A program made the position numbers and the translations under genes. Shown piece by piece: positions 51,181-63,989 of a stretch of 64,000 nt of DNA. Positions within the stretch are counted from its first letter, which is position 1, and each line of letters starts with the position of its first letter. Under the pieces are notes generated by a model. It searched no databases. It was given only the letters and a program-made list of their open reading frames with translations, and was not told the DNA's origin. Origin of the DNA: Enchytraeus crypticus (taxonomy: Eukaryota > Annelida > Clitellata > Enchytraeida > Enchytraeidae); contig CAJHZI010000495.1 in NCBI GenBank assembly GCA_905160935.1, positions 329,001-393,000 of the forward strand, read 5' to 3'.

Positions 51181-51479
51181 ACATGACAAATAGGAGATTA
51201 AGTGATGATATGGTGTGAGACAGAAAGGACTGAAGAAAGTCTATTCGTATCCCGACCCTGGTTAAACTGGGATTTAAAAGAAGATGATGATGACATTGAA
51301 TGGAACAACAGTAAATGAATCTGTCGATCATTGCATTGAATAGAGACGAATTTATTCTTAGTCTCTTAACGTTTTTAATCATAGCGGACTGCGATCGAAA
51401 TGGCTGTGGCTTAGTAGTTGTTTTAATCTAGTGTCATTGCATTTAGTGTCTAGCATTTACACTTTCCTAATAATTTGTA

Positions 51480-51868
51480 AGAAACATGGACCTTAAGAAA
51501 GGAAGATATTAGGAAACTGGAGGCATTTGAAATGTGGATTTGGAGAATAATGGAGAGGATTAGCTGGATTCAAAAGGTTACAAATGAGAAAGTCCTGGAG
51601 AGAGTTGGCACAGATAGACAGTTGATAAATGTATTAAGAAATAGGAAGAAGAGATGGATAGGACACATTCTAAGGGGGGAAGATCTATAAAAGAGGTCAT
51701 AAAAGGTAGAATGGAAGGACAAAGAGGCGGGGGCAGGCCGAGATTAGGTAAGTTAGATGATTTAAAGACCCACTCGTATGTGGAAATGAAGCGGAAGGCG
51801 GAAGACAGAGAAGAGTGGAGGCGTTATGTACCATGGACCTGCCAGTAGGCAGTGCACTAAGAGAGAGA
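51480..51868 (+). mobile_element. LINE 3'-coding fragment, nearly open
   Basis: It reads ETWTLRKEDIRKLEAFEMWI, KVLERVGTDRQLINVL, KKRWIGHILRGEDL, then RMEGQRGGGRPRLGKLDDLK and REEWRRYVPWTCQ, with one stop. This is the C-terminal end of a non-LTR reverse transcriptase polyprotein (RTE-like or related). Confidence 0.85.
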
Positions 51869-51884
51869 GAGAGAGAATAATTTG

Positions 51885-52480
51885 TCTACTGCTATTAGTG
51901 ATCCTTTTTATTCATAGCAAAACCTCGCACACCTACATAACCAGATTATCATTAACTGACCATCTATACTTACAATCTAACCGTGCATTCTTCTCTTCGA
52001 CGCTATTCAACAGCTACAAAATTTGGAATAGTCTACCAGACCATTTCAGATCCATCCAAAACCGTAATAGATTCTAAAAGCTTCTTAAAAATCATCTACA
52101 TGCTAGTTGGTTATCATAATTATTCATGTTTCTCGAGTGTCGATTTGTTATTTAATCTGCTTTATTCTTACTAACTTAATTTCTAGTCTGGATCGATATT
52201 ACAGCCTAATTATGCTACACTTCTAAAGTCTAATAACTTATGTAAATTGACGTGATTATATATTTTATCGGTGGCCAGCAAGATAGGGGTATGCCCTCAC
52301 TGGTGGCCGATATGCTAGTAGCTATTTGATTGCTATGTCTTGAGCACATCTGCACACCTGTGTTTATTTTAACTGCACTTTTTATAGTTTTGTGTTGCTA
52401 TGGTCTACACTATGTTGAATCTGTATTTGTAATCTGTAATTGTCGAGGAATTAAAACATTGAGTCTCTCTCTCTCTCATT
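51885..52480 (+). mobile_element. LINE 3' end of a second type
   Basis: Bases 51920-52100 give FFSSTLFNSYKIWNSLPDHF and IQNRNRFKSFLK with a frame slip. The WNSLP and FK.FLK pattern is typical of the end of CR1/Jockey-like reverse transcriptases. A 3' UTR and short CT tail follow. Confidence 0.75.
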
Positions 52481-52993
52481 GGTACAGCATGACATCTTTG
52501 ATTTATATCATTATATTGCAACGGCTTTTGTCATTGGTGTACATTATGGGACTTACTGTCCAGTGTCTACCTAAGATGCGGTCTACCAACAACAGGCGTT
52601 GTTAGCAATATTATGGGATTTTTGTTGTGGTAACCTTGGCTGTAGCCTTGATCCCATTAGCCAGTGACCTAGGCCTTAGGTTTACTTGCGCACTTGACGA
52701 GTACAGGAATTGTAAACAAACCCAAGTGACTTGACTGAGTGTTCTGCTTCTTGATTTGCCTAATTTTCTCTTATAGCCTAATTTTATGAGTTCCCACAGG
52801 TCATATGTTCGATTTACTTCTATGAATCTCATTTACTTACTGTATTCGTTAATTTAGTTCTTTTTTGGGACACAGTTGTGAGAATAAATAATAAAAACAA
52901 TAAGAATAGATTGTTATCAGTGGTAGGCGGATGTGTTGAATTAATTAGGGGGTAAAAGATAAGACACGCTGTTAGATAAGATACTAAAACAAC

Positions 52994-53051
52994 ATGTCGT
53001 CTTCAGGCAGTGAAGTCCGTAATCGCAAGAAAGAGAATACAGGAGAATCAG
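52994..53051 (+). CDS. Coiled-coil gene exon 1
   Basis: It starts ATG within AACATGTCG, encodes [19 protein letters not shown] and ends with one base of Gly before GTAGTG. Confidence 0.7.
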
Positions 53052-53380
53052 GTAGTGCAATTTGATGTTGTTAATTCCCTATTATTAGCCATTATCTAAA
53101 TAATAATTGCTGATCAGTGAAATATTAAAGTTAGTTGACGGTTTGGAAGCTGTTGGTTAAAATAAACAGTGATGCACAAAAACAAAATAGACTTGAAAGT
53201 CGTGATATTACCATTTTATTAACATCTGTAGAAAATACACAATATCTTTTATTTTTTAAACCATACATCAGTATTGTTCTAAATAATGTAACCAGTTTAC
53301 AAGATAAATATTCTGGTGTAATCAAGATTACTTGGATTAATCAGGATGTTTGTGTTTATTGTGCATGCCTGGCGTTGTTA

Positions 53381-53451
<71 letters not shown>

Positions 53452-53822
53452 TAGTGAATTCTAAATTATTTCAATGATTATTAGGAATAATATTAATATA
53501 TTATTTTTTCTCGAATTAAATTAGTGTTGAATATTGATTTGATATTTACTAGCATTTGTTAAACTAATTATAAATAACTTACATTTGATAAACTTATTGT
53601 ATACTTTTATTTTATTCATATATTGTTAAATTTGTAATTTTTTCATTGATATATACGTTTAAAATAATATGTTTACTAATATTGATTGAATAAAAACATA
53701 AATTAAATGTGATTGCTAATTTATGTGCATTTGTAGTACTTGTAGTAATATTAAATATATATATATATATCTATATATATATATATATATATAATACTAT
53801 ATATTATATATAGATGTGTATC

Positions 53823-53858
<36 letters not shown>

Positions 53859-53860
53859 TG

Positions 53861-53924
<64 letters not shown>

Positions 53925-56900
53925 TAATTTGATTTTAAATAATTTTGTTAGGCGATTCTGTCATGCCAGAGCAACATATGACAGAACAGAATAAGACGAG
54001 TCGTGTCAATCTGCAAAAGATACGAGACAAGGCAGAGGTAAAACTTTACGTAATTCATTTCAACTTAAAAGAGTTTTTCTAAAATTAAGTCCTATGTGAA
54101 GTTAAATATTTTTATGTAGTTTTTCATGTAGTCAACTATTCTTGCAGTAGTATGACTAATGATGACTAGTAAGGTATGACTAATAATGACTAGTAAAGTA
54201 TGACTAATAATGACTAGTAAAGTATGACTAATAATGACTAGTAAAGTATGACTAATAATGACTAGTAAAGTATGACTAATCAGAATAATTCTTGTTGAGT
54301 ATAGTAATAATTGGAGTTAGCATGCAGCAGAAATGATAACAAGGATTAATTCTAAAGGAATTAACATTATCGTGCTTGTGTGATACCTGATAGTTCAGGT
54401 TCATGTAGTCGCTGTTGTTGTTGTTGTGCATCTTGTGATCAGCTGATCAGTTTCTTCAATTCTTTATATCATGGATTGAAGCTACACTGAGCAACCTTTG
54501 TTGCTGCATTTCATTTTGCTCTTGTTGTTTTATTTTATTTCATTTGCTCTTGTTCACTTGTCATGCAATACTACCGTTATCTAAGCTATGTAGAAATGAT
54601 AATGATTCGTATTTCATTCTGTGTGCATACTTGTCATGTCATCACTAGTCATGCAATACTACCAAATGTTGTCTAAGCTATACACAAGTGATGATGATTC
54701 ATATTTCACTCTGTGTGTTTTGGTTGTCTTTATATTCTTGTCTTTATATTCTTGTCTTTAAACATAGCTTTCAAAGTTCTTCTGCTGTATTGTTGCATGT
54801 CAGAAGAGAATTTTAGCCAAAAAATTAGTTTTTTAAATTAAATTTTTAAATTAATTTCTTTTACAGAAGTTGAGATCGGATTTGGCAAATGGGTTTGAGA
54901 AGAACCTGCAGGAGCTGTTGGATGATTTCATTGAGGAGGTTGAGAGAATTCAGGCTCCGTCGTCTGGCAATGGTGCTTTCGGAAACAATAACAGCAAACT
55001 GTAAGTGCTCTCTATTCGTGTAGCATGTTAGTGGTTTGGAATGTTCCTTTGCGTAGATACTTTAAATAAATAAATTTAGCTTAAATTTAAGTTTTTAATA
55101 TATCATGTGCATGGTAATTTCTGCTACATTTGCTGTATAGCACGGTCAATGTTAGTGCTACAGGTCAATATTATTTTAATTAGTGTAATAGACAGCTTGG
55201 TTAATATGCGCTTGTTATAAAAATTAAATGCTTATAAAAATTAATTTAGAAACTTTTCTATAAATTTTAATGTTTTACATTTAAGACTTGCTATTAAGTT
55301 GCATTCTAGAGATATAACAGCTTCCTACTAAGGTTACATTTATTTAAATTTAGTGTTAGTGCCTATGCTAGCTTGTTTTGTATTTTAGACTTGTATATAT
55401 CGATTTGTTTGTTATACCATAAAGACGTCATAGTTTACTGTCATAGTTTACTGTCATAGTTTACTGTCATAGTTTACTGTCATAGTTTACTGTCATAGTT
55501 TACTGTCATAGTTTACTGTCATGGTTTACTGTCATGGTTTACTGTCATGGTTTACTGTCATGGTTTACTGTCATGGTTTACTGTCATAGTTTACTGTCAT
55601 AGTTTACTGTCATAGTTTACAGAGCGTACCCTAATTTAATTAGTCAGGACATTATGAGATTGAGACTATATGATCACAATCTCGTTAATTGAACTTATAT
55701 GAGAATGTGAAGCTATTGTAGAGAGATGGAGGCAAGTGTTGTAATAGTAGTGATTTCTTTTTTTGACAGTTATATGGAATTATATCTGGCCACAAAAATC
55801 ACTAAAATTATGCTAAGAGAATTGTCAGAGCTACGGAGAGAAATATTGTAGGAGCATTGTTTGGTGGACTTGTATGATTGTAATGACATTTTATTTTATT
55901 TTGTATGTTTAACTGTCTTTTACACATGAATTTAGTCTGCCCTGTTTGTGTGTATTTTTTCAACGGATTCAGTGTTTTATTTTGTTAATCAGTCTCTCAA
56001 TGTCTGTTCATAGGAAAGATTGCCTTCCAACTATTTACCATAAATACTTGGATGGGGTAACCTTCCATCAATAGTGGGCTAGAGACATGATCCCTTGATC
56101 CCTGAATAGTTATGAAGATGAATTAGTCTCGATAATGATGATAATAATAATAATAATAATAATATTAATAATAGTAATAGTAATAAATAATAATAATTAT
56201 TATTATAATTATAACAATTAACAATATTAATTTAATAGAGAACTACACTTTGTGTATAAAGTGTAACAAAGCCACTTTGTATTCTCGTCAGTAAGCTCTT
56301 GTAAATATTTGCAGTTGTTGATTATTCAGTTTCCCAAAAAATAATTGTAGAGATTTATAAAATTTATAGCATTGTTTTATTTCAAAGACTGTTCAAAGTT
56401 TGTCTATCAAGCATGGTAATATTCTTTTGACTATTGGAGTTGTTTTAATTTTGTTTTCAGTCGATATATAAGTTATTTTTCAGCTTTCATACTGGGCATG
56501 TTAGTTAATGCTAGCAGTCTATATATGCCTGTATTTAAGCTTCAACTCATATAGGTAATTCTCAATTAAATCAAATCTGTCCATACTTCATATATAATTG
56601 TCTCGGAATAAATGTGTATAACTTAGAAATTGTGTTTATGTTATTTGTACCCATGCTGTGTCCAAGTTTCTGAGTAATAGACCAACCGTAGACTGCACAT
56701 GCCATAAAAGGCGACAAGCACTAAGATCCAAACCAACGTGAGAAAGGGCTTTCTCTAAGCTCTAGAAATTGCTACAAAATTTTCTAATCCCAATCCTAGT
56801 TAAACTGAGATTCAGAGGTAGATGATGATGATGATCATGATGTTTGTGCTCTATGATATAGACTTGACAGTCAATATTCCAATTCCAATGGATCGACTGA

Positions 56901-57088
56901 TCATCGCGGGTATGATAGAAGCTTCTTTGAGCTTTGCTGAGTTTTAACATTTTAAAATTAATTCTGCCAACCCTGCTATATGTTGTATTCCTTTTAATTT
57001 CATTAGCAGTTGAAGTTTAACTATTCTATTCTTTAAGCGCATCTATTCTATCTCAACATCTCTTCTATCTTTCAGTGTGGGCTGCTAA
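52994..57088 (+). CDS. Small acidic, probably coiled-coil protein, unrecognised
   Basis: Exons 52994-53051, 53952-54037, 54867-55000 and 56862-56909 join in phase. The start ATG gives [19 protein letters not shown], then a polar stretch, then [20 protein letters not shown] and [18 protein letters not shown], a heptad-like helix, followed by a Gly/Asn/Ser-rich tail. The simplest ending is a 13-base exon 57076-57088 (GVGC then TAA), about 113 residues in all. A last exon at 63881-63989 also fits the phase. I do not know the family. First ATG chosen because no upstream in-frame exon is visible and the N-terminus looks like a genuine start. Confidence 0.72.
53382..53448. repeat. TA microsatellite
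   Basis: TA run in coiled-coil intron 1; a second cluster is at 53755-53922, ending before exon 2. Confidence 0.92.
53952..54037 (+). CDS. Coiled-coil gene exon 2
   Basis: The acceptor is TTGTTAG and the donor GTAAAA. It completes Gly and encodes [20 protein letters not shown] and QKIRDKAE. Confidence 0.78.
54155..54285 (+). repeat. 24-bp minisatellite after coiled-coil exon 2
   Basis: Five units of gactagtaaagtatgactaa followed by taat, in the intron about 120 bases past the donor. Confidence 0.93.
54867..55000 (+). CDS. Coiled-coil gene exon 3
   Basis: The acceptor is TTTACAG and the donor GTAAGT. It encodes [33 protein letters not shown] and a [11 protein letters not shown] tail, ending with two bases of Leu. 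It is the most convincing exon of this gene. Confidence 0.82.
55425..55622 (+). repeat. 13-bp minisatellite
   Basis: About fifteen units of catagtttactgt, with a block of five catggtttactgt variants in the middle. Confidence 0.95.
55625..56650. other. Intron 3 of the coiled-coil gene, AT-rich
   Basis: Apart from a TAA tract at 56139-56225, nothing is recognised. Confidence 0.45.
56655..56842 (+). repeat. Dispersed repeat with (GAT)n tail
   Basis: It has gagtaatagaccaaccgtag, aaccaacgtgagaaaggg and tcctagttaaactgag, and ends gatgatgatgatgat just before the exon 4 candidate. Confidence 0.75.
56862..56909 (+). CDS. Coiled-coil gene exon 4, tentative
   Basis: It lies between GATATAG and GTATGA, in phase with exon 3. 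It reads [16 protein letters not shown] plus two bases of Gly. It is short and low-complexity, and directly follows a dispersed repeat copy. Confidence 0.5.
57076..57088 (+). CDS. Possible terminal mini-exon of the coiled-coil gene
   Basis: After TTTCAG, one base completes Gly and VGC then TAA follow. It is the nearest in-phase ending, but its size makes it weak. Confidence 0.3.
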
Positions 57089-57089
57089 G

Positions 57090-60000
57090 CGGTGATTTAG
57101 GTAAATTTTATAAATTGAATCTATCGAATTTGCTCTGCTGTCAAAGCTAATATACTGCTTAAAATTAATTGGGGTGAAAGTGTCAAATTAAACATTTAGA
57201 TATAACTATGTTGGTTATTAAAATATCTTTTTGTTTTTGAGACTATTAGGTATGCTACCATATTGTCGCCATAAGAAAATAAATTCTATGTATCGCATAT
57301 TCAAGTGTCACAAGTTGACTATTAGATCTGGCGGGATTTTTAAAATCTATAGCTCTGTGTTTATAGATCAAGTGTATTACAATTTTTATATTCAATGAGT
57401 GCAAATTAAATAATAGTACGTGATAGTATAAAGAGTAAACAAAATAAATTTAATAACACTCGACTGTAATTAACTTTCTAACAGATATCAAATTTTATAC
57501 GCCATATCTTAATTTGTGGGGTTGCATTGATGTTGACATTTTAGAGGGCTCGCTTAAGTAAAGAATACTATGGTTAATTATTAGTTGCAGATTTTCCCAT
57601 CTAGTTTATTTTGACCTATTTTATCATCTTTGTGTTATATAGTCACCTTCTTGTAATTTAAACCTGGCAATCTGTGAGGCCTTTGGGTGAAGCTTTCCCT
57701 GTAGCTTTGTGTTCTTTTCTTGTACTGTCCTCTGTCGGCTTTAATTTTATTGGATAAACTTATATTTTTTGTAGCAGTTTACAAATTTAGTGACATAATA
57801 TTATTTGTACATGTGCAAACATTTTGTAATAAAAGTAATATTGAAAAACTTGTGAAGTTGGCAGATGTTGTTGAGAAGTTTGACTTTATTTTTAATTATG
57901 TTAGGCTTTACCGCTTTTTTTAATCCGTTTTTAATTTTTAAGAATAAATACCTAGGTTTCTCTACAATCTTTTTTATTTAACGAGTGAATCTATTTAATT
58001 GTTCATTAGTGTGTCGTGTCGCAGTTGTGTTTGTTTGTTCTTATTGAGATTGCTGTAACATTGGAATTTAAGAATATTACGATTGTGTAATTTTTAAAAT
58101 ATGCAAGGTTTAGTAAGTGTAAATATGAGCTAATTGACAAGGCAACTGATACTGACATAAAATAGAGTAATAATGTAAATAAAACTGTATAAACTATTAT
58201 GAGATAGTTCAATTTTACATATTTTAGGTTTAACTTGATTGAAGAAAGAGAATTTAAAATAGAACTGACTTTCAGAACTGAGAAATGGCGCTGATAAATT
58301 ATAATATATCAAACAACTGGAATGTAGTTTCTTTGGGCTCCTTTGAAACTGTAGCTGTGAACAAGGACATCTTTGAAATGACATTGAGCCCTGTTTAACT
58401 GAGTATATTAATACCTAGTAATGATCTGTCCAGGACTATAACTGTCACTGCCTGACTGTTAGCGCCTGTGTTGTAACGTCTTCTATTGTGCTGCTTTTTT
58501 GTTGTGACAATGAATTCTGGTTTGTAAAATGTTAGTGTACCACCAGAATAGGACCTGTCGTTATAGATTAAAACAGCTGATTTATTGCTCAGTTTACAAC
58601 GAGTGATGTTTGTATACACTGTGGAAAGTGCTAAGACTGTAGATCAATTCTGTGGAATTTAAACTAGTTTTGTCCTGGATCGAGATTTTTCAGCAGTTTT
58701 TCTAAAGTGCGGCTAATATAGAGTAGTTTGTAGAACGGTTTGAAGAATTAATTATGGAACAAATTTAGAATACGCAGGTAAATGAGAAATGAAAAAAATA
58801 TGTCAAGCAGATTACAATGTCTCAGCAAAAAATGACAAACTAAATGTAATTCAAAGATGACACAAAATTTATTTGACCGGAAAGAAAGAATTACAGAATC
58901 AGTTCTAGAGCTTTTCTAACTGGTAGCTAGGTATTGGCTGGTTGTTGCACACTTTAGTGTATTTGGTGCCCGGTCTATAATGTACTCAGATGTTGAGCAA
59001 TTCGTTTTAATGTGGGATGATATAGTGGTGTTTTAACATCGATTAGATTGGTTGTTAATGAGGTTTATTAAGGTATCTAACAGACTGTCTGTCTGTCTCT
59101 CTCTCTCTCTCCCTCCCTCTCTCTCTCTTTCTCTCTCTCTGTCTGTCTCTGTATCTGTCTGTCTGTCTGTGTGTCTGTTTGACTGTTTATCTAGAAAGCT
59201 GGCTGCGGGTACGTGTGCGTCGCTCTTATAAGATTTTTACCTGATAATTTCATCAGATGTTAAATGCTGATGCGGATGTGTTGTTTTGACTTATCCACTT
59301 GATTACATAATTACAATATAATTACAATGCAATTACAATACAATTCATTTAACAGAGAACATTTAGTAGTGACTATTGCATTACAATACAGACTCGTGTA
59401 ATAGAGGACATTCCTAAGGATTCTGTCTTACACAATAATTCATTCATAATAGAATTCAATCATGTCTTATAGAATTCATTGACGAGCAACCGTAAGGACA
59501 CATTAATTTAGCAACAGTGTAGGTAAAATGTTAAGCTGCTTTATTCATATTGGCCGCAGCTTTTCCTTTTTTGAATGCGAAATTTAATCATTATATTGTT
59601 CTCAAATTTCAGTTATAATTGAACGGCTGTTTTCATGCTTACAATGCTGGCCCTTTTTCAATTAGAAAATCAGGAAATATTAGAGAAGTGTGGAGATAAC
59701 AGTGATGGATAATTGTAGAACATGTTGTTGATATGTAGCAAGATCTGCTGTTATTTTCTTGAGAGTTGAGTGTTTATAGGTTATGTTTTGATGATACGCT
59801 CCAGCGAGAACCGGTAATGGCCGCCGTGTTTCTGTTTGAATGTAGAGGAATACTCTATAACTAATTCACTATTCGATGCAAACGAAACGATGAAACAGAT
59901 TTTTCAGGTGAGCCGGCGTCTTGTAAATTGTTGTTGTTGTCGTCTCGTGTGCGGATTCATCGGCTGTTGAGCGTCGATAAAATCAATATCCCAGACATTA

Positions 60001-60100
60001 GAACAAGCATTTTTTGCTAGCTGAAATGGTTGGATTTAGAACAATCGTTTTCTATTATCATGTTTTTTTCAGATCGTTTGGGGTGAATCGATTTGTAGTG
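57090..60100. other. AT-rich DNA, little structure
   Basis: A CT/GTCT microsatellite is at 59088-59180. No supported gene. It is either intergenic or a long intron, depending on which last exon the coiled-coil gene uses. Confidence 0.45.
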
Positions 60101-60121
60101 ACATGTGATGGGGGGGGGGGG

Positions 60122-60165
60122 GCATCCCAGACGTCATCCTTGTATGAGGAAACGGACGTTAAACC

Positions 60166-60199
<34 letters not shown>

Positions 60200-60200
60200 G
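60122..60200 (-). repeat. Dispersed 'aacgtcc' family fragment with TTA tail
   Basis: Reverse piece ccagacgtcatcc, gaggaaacggacgttaaacc, then TTA repeats; it follows a poly-G run. Confidence 0.65.
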
Positions 60201-60204
60201 TAAT

Positions 60205-61535
60205 AGTATAGGCTGAGTTTGTTGGATTTAGAACAATCATTTTCTACTAGCTGAAATGGGTGGGTTTAATATCAACCAGTTTGTTACTAAAAATGGTTGG
60301 GTTTAGAACAATCATTGGCTATTAATAGAAACGTTGAGATTTTTAGCATTGAGACATTTTTTATTACTGACAAGAAATGGTTGGATTTTTAGCACGACGA
60401 GGGCGATTGAGGGTCATGTTTTTCATTCTGTCACATACTTAAGTAAAGCTGCTTGTCCATTTGTTAGACATCCTCTTTGATGGTCTAGTGTTTTTGTTTG
60501 TCTGTATGTGCTGCTTTATAATTAATATCATTACGATGTGTGTTTGTTGCATTTTCATTGATGCTGTGATTGAAATTAAATATATATATTCTTCGTCTTT
60601 CTCAACGCTTAGCTGGTCCCTAACCACATTTACTCTGCTCACATGTGTCTTGGGCGTTTGCGTTTTGAATTTCGAGTCCCGTCTTTTTCTATTCAAATAG
60701 GGGTCACGTTATTCCGTCACGTTATTTGTTGTTTAACTTTGTTAAATTGGGCGTAACAAATATTCGTTATGCTTCTAATCTCCCCATATTTGCAGGAATG
60801 TGGTTGACGTACCTCGGGGGCATTAGAAAAAGTGTGTAATCATTGATTGATTATCTCTCTCTTTCTCTTGGTGCACTGCTCACTGGCAGGTCAATGGTAT
60901 ATAACGCCTCCACTCGTCTCTATCTTCTGTTTTCCTCTTCACGTTCACATGCGAGTGGAAATCATCTATAATATTCTTTTGATATACCATAATTGTTGGG
61001 AGATACTGCGTATGACGAGATTGATTATATAAAATTGATAGTAGCCATTTGAGGGGGCATTTGGAGTGGGCTTACCTTCTGTTTTCTATGAAAGTAAGAA
61101 TCTTGTCTTCGTGGCCCCCTCCTCCTGCGTGACTGTCAACTTCAGGAGTATACTATAATTACAGTTAAACAGCAGTGCCTATGTATTGTCATCTTGAATA
61201 ATTGCAGTAATGGTTTTTTGCAAATAACTTATTATTCGCCGATGTCCTAAATCTTATCCTATATAATAGAAGCAATTATTTCTATTCTCGCTCTCGGGCT
61301 GTTGGAGAGCTTAGTGTGTTCTTCAACTGATGATTTGCGCCTTTATCTTAGGCCGCTAATTTGATTTTTTTAAAAATAAAAATTATGCAATTTTGTCGGC
61401 TTCGGGAAAATGAGGACATTATTTAGGAAGAATCCGGGAATATGGAGTGTTTAGGATGAGGTTTAGCAACGTGTACTTGGAATGCTGGTTTTCTTCTAGG
61501 GCTTCCCTTTTAAATTATACTTAAACGTCGCTCAA
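60205..61535. other. AT-rich DNA without recognised features
   Basis: The phrase ggttgggtttagaacaatcat recurs three times in 60030-60320. No gene seen. Confidence 0.4.
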
Positions 61536-61537
61536 AT

Positions 61538-61690
61538 TCTTGACTTGGCTGGAGTTTGGTCGCCTTGGTTGACTAGGCTATTCTTGACTAGGCTGGAGTT
61601 TGGTCGCTTTGGTTGACTAGGCTATTCTTGACTAGGCTGGAGTGTGGTCGCTTTGGTTGACTAGGCCATTCTAGACTAGCACCATTAAGC
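61538..61690 (+). repeat. ~44-bp minisatellite
   Basis: Three units of gactaggctggagtttggtc then gctttggttgactaggctat. Confidence 0.93.
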
Positions 61691-61827
61691 GCAGTTGATT
61701 AATTAGTTAAGAGCTCAATATATAAACCGTCTGATTCTGTTGTACTGATTGATTGTCGTTCTTTGCTTGCGCTTGGATTGTTGTGATGCTATTTAGTATC
61801 AATGGCTTGTGAACAGGATGTTAAGTG

Positions 61828-61985
61828 CTCTTTGATTGATTGATTGATTGATGGTCGACTACTAGCACGACTGATCCGTTGATTGATCGATCGACTGATT
61901 GATTGATTGATTGATGGTCGACAGCTAGCCCGCCTGATCCATTGATTGATCGATCGACTGAGTGTTTGATTTATTGATTGATTGG
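61828..61985. repeat. GATT tract with a 75-bp duplication
   Basis: gattgattgattgatggtcg followed by acta.cacgactgatccgttg occurs twice with small changes. Confidence 0.85.
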
Positions 61986-61989
61986 TTTA

Positions 61990-62785
61990 TTGACTGCTAC
62001 TGCTGTGTTTAAATTACTACACTGAAACATTTACACGTTCATGAGTGGTTTTGAGTGATTGATAGATTTTTAGGCGATATTAAAGGAAATGGGTTTAATC
62101 TTGTAGAGTCATACTTATCTTTGGAATAAGAAAGGTTGAGAACACGTCTATAGGATACCTTGAATCTACTGCAAGTGTTTTTTCCTTTCTATTATTACAA
62201 TGTTGACGTCGTTATCTAGAAAACAGTCGAGATTTAATGCTTTCACTTGAGACGCCAATATTATTACAATGTTTGAAACCGTTATCTAGAAAACGGTCGT
62301 GATTTAATGCATGCACTTGAGACGCCTGTGTATCTGGGCCTGCAGCTATTTATGTGGGTGAAGACTGCCGAGTAACAAAATTATATTTATGCAACAACAT
62401 TTGGCATAAATCTACACAACCTATTTGCATTGATAATTATGGCAAAATGATTGGAAATGAACTCGCACATTATTTCTAAATACTATTGAAATCTTTGGGT
62501 TGTTTACATGTGGGCTGTGCGCTGTGGTGTATTAAATAACCGGGTAGCATTAAAACCGTCAAGATACGTATTCCTATTAGTTCGCTTTATTTCTGCACAT
62601 TGCAGGTAAACTTAGAGGGATACTAAAAGGCAAGCTAATTGGTCATTCTCAGGAAATACTTGAATTGTTCAGAAGAGATGCAATTAAGCTGCTTTGGAAA
62701 GAATTTACTAATGCCTTATTTCCTTCTATTTTGAATCTTCTGAAATTATTATGATGACCACTGAGTGATAACTTCAGTAGTGGTT
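61990..62785. other. AT-rich DNA
   Basis: A short open stretch after TTGCAG at 62605 was considered and not called. A local duplication (attacaatgtt.ga..ccgttatctagaaaac) is at 62195-62320. Confidence 0.4.
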
Positions 62786-62789
62786 AACA

Positions 62790-62925
62790 ACTATTCCGGA
62801 TGGATTGGCTAATGGATAGCATGCCAACCTGAAAAGCAGGAGGCAATCGTTTCGAATCCTAGCCCTACGTTTTCAAATAGTCCCTTGTGTTACAGAACAG
62901 ACGTTAAATTAAGCGTTTCAGTCTT
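62790..62925 (+). repeat. tRNA-derived SINE, family C
   Basis: It contains ggctaatggatagcatgcca, aacctgaaaagcaggaggc and cgtttcgaatcctagcc, a tRNA-like anticodon arm and B box in order, then agacgttaaatt. Confidence 0.75.
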
Positions 62926-63339
62926 ATATTAGAGACTTTCTAGCAGCCGCCAGTACTCTTGCTGTGCTTCTCTGTCCCTCCATATCTCGTGAAAAATAAA
63001 AAATCTGATAATGATACTTTTTCTAAAATTAAATTCTTATATAAGAGTTTGCTTAATAGCACCAATAAACTATTCATTTTAACAGTAGATAATGGATATC
63101 TTTGTGTTTAAAATCTCGAATTTTTAGCAACACGTTGAACGGAGAAATATGGCTTTTAGTTAGTAAAGATTATTATCCTTTATTGTTTAACTTTATGTAT
63201 CTCACTGTAGGCTGAAGTTATTGGTGTTTATCTGTAGGCTGGTGACGCGATTATCCGCTCACTATTTTCCATCGACCTGCGATTTTTTATAATGATTCTA
63301 GAAAGTGCATGTGTATCTGAATGATCATGAAACTATGCT

Positions 63340-63780
63340 GTTGAGTATGTTTGTGTATTAGAATATGTCTATGTAATTGTGTTTGTATATTCCTGAGTAT
63401 ATGTGTGTCTATGTAATTATGTTCTTGAGTATGTTAGTGTATTAGATATCCTATATGCCTATATTATCGTGTGCTTAAGTATGTCTATATAATTGTGTTT
63501 GTATATGCCTGAGTATTTTTGTTTGTATTTGTTTGTATCATTGAGTGTTTATTGTGTTTGTGCGGGTATATTTGTAATTGTGTGTTTGTATATGTCTGGG
63601 TAATTGTGTTTTTATGTATATCTGTGTAATTGTGTGTTTTTATGTATATCTGGGTAATGGTATGTTTATGTATATGTGTGTAATTGTGTGTTTATGTATG
63701 TCTGTGTAATTATTTATTTGTGTGTATATGTGTAATTGTATTTTAAGTATATCTGTGTAATTGTGTGTTTATTTTTGTAT
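63340..63780. repeat. Irregular TGTGTAATTG/TATGT repeat
   Basis: Loose 20-30-bp units of gtgtaattgtgtgtttatgt with tatctg, immediately upstream of the possible exon at 63881. Confidence 0.85.
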
Positions 63781-63880
63781 TTGTTTCGTCACGTGAGTAT
63801 CAGACGAAGAGTTTTATAGGCCTACTTTGTTTACTCTCCGGTGCATGTGTACTGACCGCTTTCTGTTCTGTACCTACCAG

Positions 63881-63989
63881 CGCACTAGTGCTGGAAGGTA
63901 TCGTCCTAATAAAAGCTTCTAGAGGTGATCATCCACTCGGTACGGCCAGCCCTGTTGATTTGATCTCAAGTAACAGCAACTTGGCCTAA
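63881..63989 (+). CDS. Possible alternative terminal exon near the window end
   Basis: After CTACCAG an open frame reads ALVLEGIVLIKASRGDHPLG, then TASPVDLISSNSNLA and TAA. The base composition looks coding, and the phase fits exon 4 of the coiled-coil gene. It could also belong to an unrelated gene. Confidence 0.35.

Noticed and set aside
62605-62752. Open stretch of about 45 codons after TTGCAG
   Set aside because: No donor, homology or matching phase with a neighbouring exon; chance is likely in AT-rich DNA.
63765-63880. N-terminal part of the 74-codon open frame ending at 63989
   Set aside because: It starts within a TGTGT repeat, and only the part after the acceptor-like CTACCAG has coding character.
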